Part shown: one piece after another, positions 15,854-24,319 of the stretch
Layout: each line of letters begins with the position of its first letter
Numbering within the stretch: position 1 is the stretch's first letter
Source: Pantanalinema rosaneae
Lineage (GTDB): Bacteria > Cyanobacteriota > Cyanobacteriia > Leptolyngbyales > Leptolyngbyaceae
Length of the DNA: 64,000 nucleotides
Direction: 5' to 3'
Assembly: GCF_050753385.1 (NCBI RefSeq)
Contig: NZ_JBLZFZ010000034.1
Location: 1 to 64,000, forward strand
Translations under genes and position numbers: made by a program
The notes under the pieces: model-generated
Told to the model about the DNA's origin: nothing
The model's input: the letters and a program-made list of their open reading frames with translations, nothing else
Database searches by the model: none

Positions 15854-16423
15854 GTGTCCCCATCTCCTACTGCGATCGCCATTCGTCTAGCGCGATCGGA
15901 TGACATGCCCCATCTAGTCCGGCTACAAGTTGATTCCATTCAAACCCTGTGTGCCAAAGACTATACCCCAGAACAACTAGAGGCATTGATTGATAGCAAA
16001 GCCAATATTCGGGTATGGCAAGAACAAATTTTTGTGGCAGAAATGGCAGGGCAAATTGTTGGTTTTGGCGCTCTCGCCTTATCCCAACCCTCGATTAATG
16101 CTCTCTTTGTCGATCCCAATTTTGCCCGCCAAGGCATTGGGCGACAGTTATTAGCCACGTTAGAGAAAGCCGCTCTAGAGCGAAATATTCGCTGCCTCTG
16201 GGTATCCGCTTCTCTCACCGGAGTACCGTTTTACCAAGCCCAGAAATATGAACCGGTTTGTCGGGATAGTGTCTGGTTGTCCTTACGACCTGTCCCAGTG
16301 ATGACGATGAAAAAAGTGCTGATCCCACCTACCCAAGCCGAAATCATCTGGACTTGGATTTGGTACTGTTTGCTGATCCTATTTGTGATTTGCGCGATCG
16401 TCCTGCCGCTAATTTCTTACTGA
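15854..16423 (+). CDS. GNAT acetyltransferase with C-terminal membrane helix
   Basis: 189 residues starting at GTG 15854, preceded by AAGGA at a spacing of about 8. Residues 8-145 are a GNAT fold: I-R-L-A-R-S-D-D start, the acetyl-CoA site R-Q-G-I-G-R-Q-L-L, then the Y-x-x-x-Y-E-P strand. Residues 163-187 form one hydrophobic helix (W-T-W-I-W-Y-C-L-L-I-L-F), so the enzyme is probably membrane-anchored with its catalytic domain in the cytoplasm. The substrate is unknown. It stands alone, between the terminator at 15738 and a repeat element that begins three bases after its stop. Confidence 0.75.
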   Translation: MSPSPTAIAIRLARSDDMPHLVRLQVDSIQTLCAKDYTPEQLEALIDSKANIRVWQEQIFVAEMAGQIVGFGALALSQPSINALFVDPNFARQGIGRQLLATLEKAALERNIRCLWVSASLTGVPFYQAQKYEPVCRDSVWLSLRPVPVMTMKKVLIPPTQAEIIWTWIWYCLLILFVICAIVLPLISY

Positions 16424-16425
16424 AG

Positions 16426-16514
16426 TTTAGACTAATTCAAAAAATACCCCATATTTAGGAGGGGCGAACGGCCGTTTGCCCTTACATATAGCGGAAAATT
16501 GCATTTAGTCTAAA
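16426..16514. repeat. Small inverted-repeat element (MITE-like)
   Basis: An 89-bp segment bounded by TTTAGACTAA (16426-16435) and its exact complement TTAGTCTAAA (16505-16514). The centre is a second palindrome, GGGCGAACGGCCGTTTGCCC (16462-16481), of a type often dispersed in cyanobacterial genomes. It contains no gene and lies between the convergent GNAT and hli genes. Confidence 0.55.
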
Positions 16515-16550
16515 GTCGAGTTCTTAAGCCCAGAACGATACTCCTTAATC

Positions 16551-16604
16551 AAAATCGGAAGGGTAAACCAAGCAGATTAGCCTGCGATCGTCACCCCTCC
16601 GATT
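16551..16604 (-). terminator. Probable terminator of hli
   Basis: Minus-strand AATCGGAGGGGT (16604-16593) pairs with ACCCTTCCGATT (16564-16553) with one mismatch. The loop is long and is followed by TTTG on the RNA. The long loop makes it weaker than the others listed. Confidence 0.5.
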
Positions 16605-16630
16605 CAGTTAATTCAAATTAATCGTTGGAT

Positions 16631-16801
16631 CTAGTTCAAACCGAGCCACTGTAATAGACCGTGACCCGTGACATACTCGATCGCTAAGGCGAGAGCAAAG
16701 CCAATCATGGCAGCACGACCGTTCAAACGCTCAGCATACTCATTGAAACCAAACTTGGGTTCGCTTAACTTGGGGGTAACAGTAGGTTGAGGTTGAGTCA
16801 T
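16631..16801 (-). CDS. hli: High-light-inducible protein (HLIP/SCP)
   Basis: A 56-residue single-helix member of the Lhc superfamily that binds chlorophyll and carotenoid and protects photosystem II assembly. The chlorophyll-binding helix reads F-N-E-Y-A-E-R-L-N-G-R-A-A-M-I-G-F-A-L, with the E-x-x-N-G-R-A-A-M-x-G signature complete. The N-terminus is a short Pro/Thr-rich stretch. An AAGGA site lies 7 bases before the ATG. An HLR1-like motif lies just upstream (16818-16835), which fits control by RpaB. It is divergent from the DUF1517 gene. Confidence 0.95.
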   Translation of the reverse strand: MTQPQPTVTPKLSEPKFGFNEYAERLNGRAAMIGFALALAIEYVTGHGLLQWLGLN

Positions 16802-16817
16802 TTGTCGTCCTTCTTCA

Positions 16818-16835
16818 GTTACAAATCTTTACGTT
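16818..16835 (+). promoter_or_regulatory. HLR1-like motif upstream of hli
   Basis: GTTACAAATCTTTACGTT matches the RpaB-binding HLR1 pattern (G/T)TTACA(T/A)(T/A)NN(G/T)TTACA(T/A)(T/A) at all but one position. It sits 17-34 bases before the hli start codon. That is closer than for activating sites, so it may be a repressing site or be placed by chance. Confidence 0.4.
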
Positions 16836-17027
16836 TCTACCTTTTATTGTAGGCAGAGTTGAGCGATCGTCAAGGGATGGTGAGGAAACTCGCCACGATC
16901 GGGCGGTGATCTCGCCCAAGACTTGCCCTGGAGTCGATGTCCTGGCAGGAAGGAAGACGGTACAGTGGTAAGTGTAGCCTAATGACTGCCACATCATTGT
17001 TTGAAAGGGTCTGGATAAAGACGGCTT

Positions 17028-18011
17028 ATGAATAAAAAACTGACAGCTTGGATAAAACCCCTACTCAGAGCAGTCGTGTTGGGAGTGCTAGTAATTGCAC
17101 TTGCCTTCGGTCATGGTAACGATGCTCTAGCCGCTGGTGGGGGTCGGATTGGTGGTGGTTCCTTCCGGGCTCCGACTCGGGTGGCTCCTGCCCCACGTAG
17201 TTATGCTCCTCCTGGAGGTGGCTATGGCGGCTATGGCGGTGGATACTATCCCGGTGGTGGGATTGGTTTCCCATTCCTCTTCCCGGTATTTGGCATCGGA
17301 GGGGGATTTGGTGGCTTGTTTACCATCCTAATTTTCCTAGGAGTTGCCAATTTCCTAGTACAGAGCTTCCGTCGTGCCCGATCAACCGATGACAGCTTAG
17401 GCTACGATGCGGTCAGCAACCCGACCATCTCCGTAGCGCGGGTACAGGTAGGCCTACTGGCAGAAGCGCGGGAATTACAAACTGAACTGAATCAGATTGC
17501 TGCCTCCGCTAATACGGGTTCGACCGAGGGATTAGCCGAAGTCTTGCAAGAAACGTCACTAGCATTGTTACGCCATCCCGAATACTGGACACATGGCAAT
17601 ACCACCGTCCAGCAAACCAAACTGGCGGCTGCCGAAGCCCAGTTTAATCGGTTAGCCCTGGCAGAACGCAGCAAATTCAGTCGGGAAACCCTCTCAAATG
17701 TCAATAACCAACTGCGACAAGCCCCCACCGTAGGCAGTTTACCCGCCGGAGAAACGAATGGAGCTTTGGTCGAGTCTAACCAGGAGCCTGGTGAACACAT
17801 TGTTGTCACCCTCTTAGTAGGGACGGAAGGGAAACTGGATCTACCGCAGGTGAATAGTTCCGAAGATCTCCGGCGGGCATTGCAACAGTTAGGGGGAGTA
17901 GCGAGCGATCGTCTACTGGCACTCGAAGTCCTTTGGACACCTCAGGCAGAAAACGAAGTGCTGAGCAAAAACGATCTCTTAGTTGAGTATCCCGAACTCC
18001 GCTTAGTTTAA
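17028..18011 (+). CDS. DUF1517 membrane-associated protein
   Basis: 327 residues of the DUF1517 family, found in cyanobacteria and plastids. An N-terminal signal or anchor (residues 10-35, ending D-A-L-A-A) leads into a Gly/Tyr/Pro-rich stretch (G-G-Y-G-G-Y-G-G-G-Y). One membrane helix follows (about 97-115, F-T-I-L-I-F-L-G-V-A-N-F-L), then a soluble domain of about 190 residues beginning V-A-R-V-Q-V-G-L-L. Function is not established; the family is often annotated as thylakoid-associated. It is divergent from hli with about 225 bases between them. Confidence 0.85.
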   Translation: MNKKLTAWIKPLLRAVVLGVLVIALAFGHGNDALAAGGGRIGGGSFRAPTRVAPAPRSYAPPGGGYGGYGGGYYPGGGIGFPFLFPVFGIGGGFGGLFTILIFLGVANFLVQSFRRARSTDDSLGYDAVSNPTISVARVQVGLLAEARELQTELNQIAASANTGSTEGLAEVLQETSLALLRHPEYWTHGNTTVQQTKLAAAEAQFNRLALAERSKFSRETLSNVNNQLRQAPTVGSLPAGETNGALVESNQEPGEHIVVTLLVGTEGKLDLPQVNSSEDLRRALQQLGGVASDRLLALEVLWTPQAENEVLSKNDLLVEYPELRLV

Positions 18012-18044
18012 TTAGGGTTGCAGATTGATTCAGGTGTAATTTTG

Positions 18045-18137
18045 TGTAGGGGCGTGGCACACCCTTCGGGAAGCAGGCTACGGTAAAAAGCCCTTGCCAT
18101 TGCCCCGAAAATTCCTGCCGAATGCCGCGCCCGTACA
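18045..18137. repeat. Imperfect inverted repeat after the DUF1517 gene
   Basis: TGTAGGGGCGTGGCA (18045-18059) faces TGCCGCGCCCGTACA (18123-18137), complementary at 13 of 15 positions. Further pairing lies inside (TTCGGGAAGCAGG with CCTGCCGAA). The GC-rich arm resembles dispersed cyanobacterial palindromes. It separates the convergent DUF1517 and ygfZ genes. Confidence 0.6.
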
Positions 18138-18196
18138 GAAAGATAATTGTTGAATTAGGGGGTAGATCCAAGATCTGCCCCTTTGGCGTTTTGGAG

Positions 18197-19249
18197 CTAT
18201 TGCCGTTCTCGTTGTAAAAATGGCAGATCCACCAATTCGCCCTGACTCTCACCCACTTGAACCGTGAGTCCAGCACTTCCCCCCGCTTTTGTCCGCACAT
18301 AACCTAACCCAACCCATCCTGCGTTAGTTTCAGTCAGGCTAGTCAGAACTCCGACTTTCTCATTGTCGATAGTAATTGGTGTACCGAGGTCTACCGCTTG
18401 CTGTAAGCGAATGCCCCAAATCTGTTGTTTTACGCCTTTGTATGTGTCTAATCGGGCGATCGTTTCCTGTCCGATATAACAGCCTTTATTCAACGAAATC
18501 GCCTGCCATAAACAGGCTTCCACCGCATTGAAATCTTCTGTGAGTTCGCGATCGGGCATCGGTCGTCCTTGCTCAATCCGCAATTGTTCCCAGGCGCGAT
18601 CGCCCATTGGCACTGCCCCTGCCTGCGTGAGAGCTTGCCAAACATCCACAGTAGACTGAAGATCCATAATCACGGTATAGCCGGGTAGCGCTAAGCCACT
18701 GCCAACTGCGATCCGAACAGAGTGTCCTGCTAGTGATAGTTCCAGATGATTGCCGTTGGGCTGACCAATTAAGGTATCTGCTCCTAGTTGCTGCAACACA
18801 GCATCACTTTCTGCCCCGATCAGACTAAACATCGCCGTTGATGTAGTCACATCCGTCAACGCAACTTGATCACCGAAGAAAATATAGCGATCGAGCCATT
18901 GCAACAAATACTCGCGGCGATTGGGCGACACCACCACTAACACCGTGTCATCCAAGACATACGCCGTTGCCAAATCGATCGTCCGCGCCGTTGAGGTGAC
19001 AAATACCGTATCAGCCCCTTGACCGGGTTTAAGCAACTTAAAATCATTCGTGCTTTGGTTGTGCAGGAAGTTTAAGCGATCGCTATCCGAGATGTGAATC
19101 CGACCCCAATGGGAGCGATCGCAGAGGGCTACTCCTTGTCGTGCGGCTTGCACTGCGACGGCATCATTGCCAAAACTCACAGGTACGCTAACCCCAGCTT
19201 CAAACACTGCCCCAGCTTTGACCTGGATATCCGATAAACTCTCACTCAT
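18197..19249 (-). CDS. ygfZ: Folate-binding YgfZ/GcvT-like protein
   Basis: A 350-residue member of the YgfZ (COG0354) family. These proteins use a GcvT-like fold that binds tetrahydrofolate and assist iron-sulfur enzyme assembly or repair. The signature K-G-C-Y-I-G-Q-E-T is intact near residue 255, and the N-terminal aminomethyltransferase-like region (C-D-R-S-H-W-G-R-I) is recognisable. It is the last gene of a minus-strand run with ydcF, DUF202 and dienelactone hydrolase upstream, although the 54-base gap to ydcF may hold its own promoter. Confidence 0.9.
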   Translation of the reverse strand: MSESLSDIQVKAGAVFEAGVSVPVSFGNDAVAVQAARQGVALCDRSHWGRIHISDSDRLNFLHNQSTNDFKLLKPGQGADTVFVTSTARTIDLATAYVLDDTVLVVVSPNRREYLLQWLDRYIFFGDQVALTDVTTSTAMFSLIGAESDAVLQQLGADTLIGQPNGNHLELSLAGHSVRIAVGSGLALPGYTVIMDLQSTVDVWQALTQAGAVPMGDRAWEQLRIEQGRPMPDRELTEDFNAVEACLWQAISLNKGCYIGQETIARLDTYKGVKQQIWGIRLQQAVDLGTPITIDNEKVGVLTSLTETNAGWVGLGYVRTKAGGSAGLTVQVGESQGELVDLPFLQRERQ

Positions 19250-19303
19250 AATTCACTTCAATGGGAGTGGCTAACCATGCACTACGTTTGCTGTTAGCTT
19301 ACC

Positions 19304-20101
19304 CTACAACCATCCTCGTAACCGATAGATCACAGTACCCAGGTATTCTTTCAGAGCGCGAGTGGTTTCCTTCAGGCGATCGGCTTCTGGCATCAGGGTA
19401 AGAAGAACGGACTGAGGCGAACTTTGCATCGCTTGCAGGTCGCGATCGGTGGTCAAAAAATCGACTGGGGCAGGAATCGCATCAATCCCCTGTTTCTGAA
19501 AGATCAATAGCGATCGCGGCATGTGCATTGCCGATGTCACCAGCAGAATTTGCCGAATCCCTTGAGCATCCAGAATTTTTTTCACATTCACAGCATTTTC
19601 GTAGGTCGTTAAAGAATCCGGCTCTTGCAGAATCGCCGACTTAGGAACGCCCATCAACTCTACAATTGCCGCCATATCCGCCGACTCTGAAGGTTGATCG
19701 CCCCACCAATCAATCCGTCCACCTGCCAAAATCAGCCGAGGGGCTTTCCCTTCCCGATATAACTTGGCTCCATAAATTACCCGATCGCCTTCTTCACTTA
19801 AATCCACCCAGGGACGGGGCGGGGAGGCAGGTTTAGTCGCACCACCCAAGACCACGATCGCATCCGCTTTGGGTAATTCTCCGCTCGGCAAATGTTGAAA
19901 CTCCAGCGATCGCACAATGCCATTACTGACCCAGCCATTACTACTGACTAAAAGCACAGTCAATGCCAGCAAGATCGGGATCGCCGCTAGTCTCCGGGGT
20001 AGCTTCCACAGCAACATGCCCAGCGCCACCACCATCAAGACACATGCCAAACCTAGGGGATACAGAAATAACGGTAAAAGTTTAGAGAGGAAGAGAAACA
20101 T
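19304..20101 (-). CDS. YdcF/ElyC-family (DUF218) membrane protein
   Basis: 265 residues. Two N-terminal membrane helices (about 8-32 and 36-55) precede a DUF218 domain with A-D-A-I-V-V-L-G-G, R-L-I-L-A-G-G and T-Y-E-N-A. E. coli ElyC and SanA of this family act in envelope and peptidoglycan precursor metabolism; the cyanobacterial role is not known. It begins 6 bases after the stop of the DUF202 gene, so they are probably co-transcribed. Confidence 0.85.
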   Translation of the reverse strand: MFLFLSKLLPLFLYPLGLACVLMVVALGMLLWKLPRRLAAIPILLALTVLLVSSNGWVSNGIVRSLEFQHLPSGELPKADAIVVLGGATKPASPPRPWVDLSEEGDRVIYGAKLYREGKAPRLILAGGRIDWWGDQPSESADMAAIVELMGVPKSAILQEPDSLTTYENAVNVKKILDAQGIRQILLVTSAMHMPRSLLIFQKQGIDAIPAPVDFLTTDRDLQAMQSSPQSVLLTLMPEADRLKETTRALKEYLGTVIYRLRGWL

Positions 20102-20107
20102 GATGAT

Positions 20108-20587
20108 CTAGCGACGGCGGTGCATCGCCCAAAACGGCATGGCAGGATCGTAACTCGATCGACTTGAACGTAGCTTTGTAGAACTTGGTGACGATCGCGA
20201 TTCATACGTCCGCCACACCATCAAAGGAATGCTGATCAGTCCTAACGTAATCACTAATGCCGTCATACTCCAGACCATCAAGCGGTTGGGACGGTAATTG
20301 CCTCGTTCAATTTGCCAAAACACTCGGTTATATTGCCATGCCGCCAGGGCGATCGTCACCACGCCTAAAATCACCATGACAATCCCAAAATTTTCATAAC
20401 TGAACACTGGATGCATAATCACTTCCTGTCCAGTCGTCGTCGCTTGCAATTGCCGGAGAAATAAAGCAAACCGAGCGATCGCAAACCCAAAACTAATTAA
20501 GGCGATCGAGGTTCGCAACCAGGCGAGAAACGTCCGCTCGTTTGCCTGATGTTCACGCTGACGATCGATCGGCGGCTGTGGTGTCAT
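20108..20587 (-). CDS. DUF202 (YidH-family) membrane protein
   Basis: 159 residues with the YidH/DUF202 start A-N-E-R-T-F-L-A-W-L-R-T-S. Three hydrophobic helices lie at about 27-47, 68-88 and 104-125, followed by a Ser/Arg-rich cytoplasmic tail. Its start codon overlaps the stop of the upstream dienelactone hydrolase gene by 4 bases (ATGA), indicating translational coupling. Function is unknown. Confidence 0.85.
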   Translation of the reverse strand: MTPQPPIDRQREHQANERTFLAWLRTSIALISFGFAIARFALFLRQLQATTTGQEVIMHPVFSYENFGIVMVILGVVTIALAAWQYNRVFWQIERGNYRPNRLMVWSMTALVITLGLISIPLMVWRTYESRSSPSSTKLRSSRSSYDPAMPFWAMHRRR

Positions 20588-21474
20588 TGGGGACGGTTAA
20601 TTAGGCGCGGAATCAGGCGGGTACCAGGGGGCAATAGTCGTGCCGCTGAGCGAGAGGAAGTCTGAGAGGCAGGACGCGCTGCCGGTGAGAACAGTTCGGC
20701 AAAGAACTGTTGCATGGCGGCAAACGATCGGCGATCGGCGATCGGATTATAAGCAGATCCCTTCGAGGGATCGTTGCCTGCCTCGGGATTCGTAAAACTA
20801 TGTACCGTGTTGCCATAGCTCACCAGTTGCCAATCGACTTTGGCATTCCGCATCTCGGTTTCAAAAGCAGAAACTTGCTCGGGGGGCACATAGGGATCAT
20901 CGGCTCCATGCAGCACCAAGACTTTGGCTTGAATATTCTGGGCATCTGCCGGATTCGGTGTATCCAGATTGCCATGAAAACTCACGACTCCAGCCACAGG
21001 CGCACCACTGCGAGCCAATTCCAATACAGTGCCACCGCCAAAGCAATAGCCGATCGCCGCAATCCGACTGACATCCGTTAAGGCATTCTGTTGGAGTACA
21101 GCCAGCCCTGCCCTGGCACGATCGCGCATTAAAGGACGATTCGATCGATAAATGGTTGCCTCTGCTCCCGCATCCTTGGGGTTACTCGGACGAATACCTT
21201 TGCCATACATATCGATCGCAAAGGCAACATACCCCAATTTGGCTAACTGTTCTGCCCGTTGTTTGACGTACTTGCCCAATCCTGTCCACTCATGTACGAC
21301 CAGCACGCCCGGACGCTTGCCCTGAATCGCATCGTCATAAGCAAGATAACCTTCCAGCACGACATCACCATGCTTGTACTCCACCACTTGAGTACGAACC
21401 ACTGCCCAAGCATGAGTGCTGAGCAACAGAGCCGCGATCGGAGCGGTCAAGACGGCAATCAGGGTTTGTTTCAT
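20584..21474 (-). CDS. Exported dienelactone hydrolase family protein
   Basis: An alpha/beta hydrolase of 296 residues. The start at ATG 21474 (M-K-Q-T-L-I-A-V-L) gives a clean signal peptide ending T-H-A-W-A; the upstream frame start at 21510 would bury it. The catalytic triad is visible as the Cys nucleophile in G-Y-C-F-G-G, Asp in H-G-A-D-D-P-Y and His in V-H-S-F. The C-terminus is an extra Ser/Arg/Pro-rich tail of about 35 residues. It probably acts in the periplasm; the substrate is unknown. Confidence 0.85.
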   Translation of the reverse strand: MKQTLIAVLTAPIAALLLSTHAWAVVRTQVVEYKHGDVVLEGYLAYDDAIQGKRPGVLVVHEWTGLGKYVKQRAEQLAKLGYVAFAIDMYGKGIRPSNPKDAGAEATIYRSNRPLMRDRARAGLAVLQQNALTDVSRIAAIGYCFGGGTVLELARSGAPVAGVVSFHGNLDTPNPADAQNIQAKVLVLHGADDPYVPPEQVSAFETEMRNAKVDWQLVSYGNTVHSFTNPEAGNDPSKGSAYNPIADRRSFAAMQQFFAELFSPAARPASQTSSRSAARLLPPGTRLIPRLINRPQ

Positions 21475-21552
21475 AGCAGTTTCAGTCAAATTAAGCAGCG
21501 ATCGATCCACAGTATACGAGTTACCCGACCCAGCCGGATTTTCACTGCCAAC

Positions 21553-21583
21553 AAAAAACCGGACACTGGGACAGCATCCGGTG
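21553..21583 (-). terminator. Intrinsic terminator of ndhD
   Basis: Minus-strand CCGGAT...TCCGG (21581-21559), with extra pairing in the loop, is followed by six U. It lies about 35 bases after the ndhD stop codon. Confidence 0.65.
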
Positions 21584-21617
21584 GATGAGGTACTTGTGCT
21601 GATGTACCTGGCAGTTT

Positions 21618-23225
21618 TTACTTCACAAGCCCTAATAGTTCCGTGGTCGGAGTCGTGGGCAAACTGGGCGCAACCGAAATCCGCGAGAGATTGTCTCCCG
21701 GCTGGTGCGCGATCGTGGATACCACTGTTCTAGCCCGACTTGCTACCTGTACCGTTTTGACATCGTAGGTCTGAGTTAGCAGTTTAGGGTACAACCCAAT
21801 GCCGATGATTGGAATCAACAAGCAAGCGGTAATGAAGATCTCGCGGGGTTTGGCATCAAACAACTCGCCACTGGCAGCCAGAGCCGCATTCTCTTTGCCG
21901 TAGAAGATCTCCCGCAGCATTGAGAGCAGATAGATCGGAGTCAGAATCAGACCAACGGCAGACAATAGGACGACCACAACTTTGAAGCTAGAGCCATAGG
22001 CATCACTGGTCGAGAACCCGACGAATACCGCCAGTTCACTGACAAACCCACTCATACCGGGGAGTGCCAGAGAAGCCATTGAACCGATCGTGAATAGAGC
22101 GAAAACCTTCGGCATTGCCTTACCCAAGCCGCCCATCTTGTCCATCATCAGGGTATGAGTCCGCTCATAAGTCACACCGGATAGATAGAACAGAGCAGCA
22201 GCAATTAAGCCGTGGGACACCATTTGTAGCACTGCACCACTCATACCGATTTCGGTGTAAGACGCGATGCCGAGCAATACAAAACCCATGTGGGAAATGG
22301 AGGAATATGCCATCCGGCGCTTCAGGTTGCGTTGCCCAAAGGACACCAAGGCTCCGTAGATGATATTCACCACCCCTAAAATTGCCAGTAGGGGAGCGAA
22401 GTAGACATGGGCATTAGGTAGCATTTCTACGTTCATCCGGATCAAGGCATAACCGCCCATTTTCAGCAGTACACCCGCCAGAATCATTGATACCGGAGCC
22501 GAAGCTTCACCGTGAGCATCGGGTAACCAGGTATGGAGTGGGAAGATCGGCAGTTTGACCCCGTAAGCGATCAACAGACCAGCATACGCCAGCAATTCAA
22601 ACGTCAGCGAGTAATCCTTCAGTCCTAACTCGCGCATATCAAAGGTGACGTTGCCACCGTAGAATGCCATCGCTAATCCGGCAACCAGGATAAACACAGA
22701 GCCGATCGCGGTATAGAGAATAAACTTGGTGGCGGCATAGAGCCGTTTGGGGCCACCCCAAATCGAAATCAAAATGTAGACCGGAACCAGTTCCAACTCC
22801 CACATTAAGAAGAACAGCAGCATATCCTGAGCGCAGAACACGCCAATCTGGGCGCTATACATCGCTAACATCAGGAAATAAAACAGGCGCGGCTTTTGCT
22901 TCACCTGCCATGCTGCCAGCATCGACAACGTTGTCACCAAACCTGCCAGCACTACCAGAGGCATCGAGATGCCATCTACTGCCAGTGACCAATTCAACCC
23001 CAGTTGTGGCACCCAGGCATAGGTTTCTGCCATCTGAAAATCGGGTGTCTGTAGGTCGTAATTTTGCCAGAAGGCATAGATGGTAAGAGCAAAATCGATT
23101 AAACCAACGGACAGCGCATACCAGCGAATTGTTTTACCCTGTTTGTCTGGCAGCACTGGAATCAGCAGAGAGGCGACCAGAGGAAACAGAGTAATAATCG
23201 TTAACCAAGGGAATTGGGTGCTCAT
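21618..23225 (-). CDS. ndhD: NAD(P)H-quinone oxidoreductase chain 4 (NdhD, D1/D2 type)
   Basis: A proton-pumping membrane subunit of NDH-1, used in respiration and cyclic electron flow. It has 535 residues with about 14 hydrophobic helices. The conserved antiporter-like features are present: M-W-E-L-E-L-V-P glutamates, L-P-I-F-P-L-H-T-W-L-P-D-A-H, and M-A-Y-S-S-I-S-H-M-G. The sequence resembles the D1/D2 paralogues of NDH-1L rather than the CO2-uptake forms D3/D4, but I cannot fully separate these by eye. No ndhF lies beside it, as often seen for D1/D2 copies. Confidence 0.93.
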   Translation of the reverse strand: MSTQFPWLTIITLFPLVASLLIPVLPDKQGKTIRWYALSVGLIDFALTIYAFWQNYDLQTPDFQMAETYAWVPQLGLNWSLAVDGISMPLVVLAGLVTTLSMLAAWQVKQKPRLFYFLMLAMYSAQIGVFCAQDMLLFFLMWELELVPVYILISIWGGPKRLYAATKFILYTAIGSVFILVAGLAMAFYGGNVTFDMRELGLKDYSLTFELLAYAGLLIAYGVKLPIFPLHTWLPDAHGEASAPVSMILAGVLLKMGGYALIRMNVEMLPNAHVYFAPLLAILGVVNIIYGALVSFGQRNLKRRMAYSSISHMGFVLLGIASYTEIGMSGAVLQMVSHGLIAAALFYLSGVTYERTHTLMMDKMGGLGKAMPKVFALFTIGSMASLALPGMSGFVSELAVFVGFSTSDAYGSSFKVVVVLLSAVGLILTPIYLLSMLREIFYGKENAALAASGELFDAKPREIFITACLLIPIIGIGLYPKLLTQTYDVKTVQVASRARTVVSTIAHQPGDNLSRISVAPSLPTTPTTELLGLVK

Positions 23226-23797
23226 CTTGATTACTCAAGGGGTTGTGGGAATTCAGTAGCTTCGGGGTTGCTGAGTGATGATTTTGAGTCGCAACCCCTG
23301 CCTAATCCGCAAAGAAGCCCACTTATCCCAAGTGGAGGACTGGCAGGTAAAGGAATGTAACGAGCCAGACGCGCTTGAAGGCGATAACTGAGCGATCGGG
23401 GGAGTGGCAAATCACATGTTTCGGGAAACAACAGAGGCAAGTAATTGTCCACCAAGTCCCACAGAACATATCTTTGACAGACTAAGCCAAAGGTGAGGGG
23501 TAAACTTCATGAGAATATTTACCTACTGACTATGTTACCCCTGTTTGTAAAGTTAATTGAACCTAGAATCGAAAAAATATGACGTTCTGTAATAGATCTT
23601 TCGGTTACTAATCCATAGAGAAAATCCTGTCAGTCGATGAAAGTCTTGTACTGAGCCACATCTATCGATAGAGTCCAACATGAAGAAATGTCTCCTAATC
23701 GAGCTATCTCTATCGTTTTGTTACCAATCCTTGAGTGCCTACTCCGGATTCGCTAGTGTGAAAAGCTGAATTTCATCCTGGGGAGTCTGCGATCGCC
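23226..23797. other. Intergenic region upstream of ndhD
   Basis: About 570 bases between the divergent ndhD and the gene at 23798. A small hairpin (CCACTT/AAGTGG near 23319-23335) lies in the ndhD leader. No gene or strong operator is seen. The AT-rich part (23500-23600) is the likely promoter area. Confidence 0.5.
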
Positions 23798-24319
23798 ATG
23801 CCAAAATTTGGGGACATCACCGTCTGGCAGCAAGCAGAAGTCCTGATGCAACCCGCCTTTATCCGGTTAATCGACAATCTTCGGAAGCAGTTAGAGTTTT
23901 CGACCTGGAAGGGCAGCTATGAAGATGTCCTGGTTTGGCCAGAGGGGATTGCCGATGACATCAAGACTCAGGTGATCGAGCTACGATCGCGATTGGAAAC
24001 AGCGACTCCCGAACAAGCCGATGAGATCCGCCAACAATTAGCCAACCTACCCAGTCCTTATCCGGGCTACTTACTGCGCCTCGATCATGCAGATCAGCAG
24101 GTCGCCATCGAATTATGGGATTTGTGCTATCAGATCTGCTTCCGCAACTACAACTCGGCGACTGGAACATCTTGGACGGGCGGATTTGGGCAGTCCACCC
24201 ATCCAAGTGTCGAAATTGATCAGACCTTGTTTGATGAAACTGGGGAAGTCGATTGGCACCGGTTGGATGAGAAAACCCAACGAATTGTCGAACGGGTATT
24301 TGCCAATTTACCGACTTAA
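23798..24319 (+). CDS. Conserved cyanobacterial protein of unknown function
   Basis: 173 residues, soluble and acidic. I do not recognise a catalytic motif. The first 60 residues (I-T-V-W-Q-Q-A-E, F-S-T-W-K-G-S-Y-E) and the section L-W-D-L-C-Y-Q-I-C-F-R-N-Y look like well-conserved globular sequence. A helical stretch lies at 70-100. It converges on argJ with a 4-base overlap of the stop codons. No co-transcribed neighbour gives a hint of function. Confidence 0.75.
   Translation: MPKFGDITVWQQAEVLMQPAFIRLIDNLRKQLEFSTWKGSYEDVLVWPEGIADDIKTQVIELRSRLETATPEQADEIRQQLANLPSPYPGYLLRLDHADQQVAIELWDLCYQICFRNYNSATGTSWTGGFGQSTHPSVEIDQTLFDETGEVDWHRLDEKTQRIVERVFANLPT

Noticed and set aside
23231..23455. 74-residue minus-strand frame upstream of ndhD
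   Set aside because: Biased, low-complexity composition with no conserved features; it lies in the ndhD leader and no ribosome site supports it.
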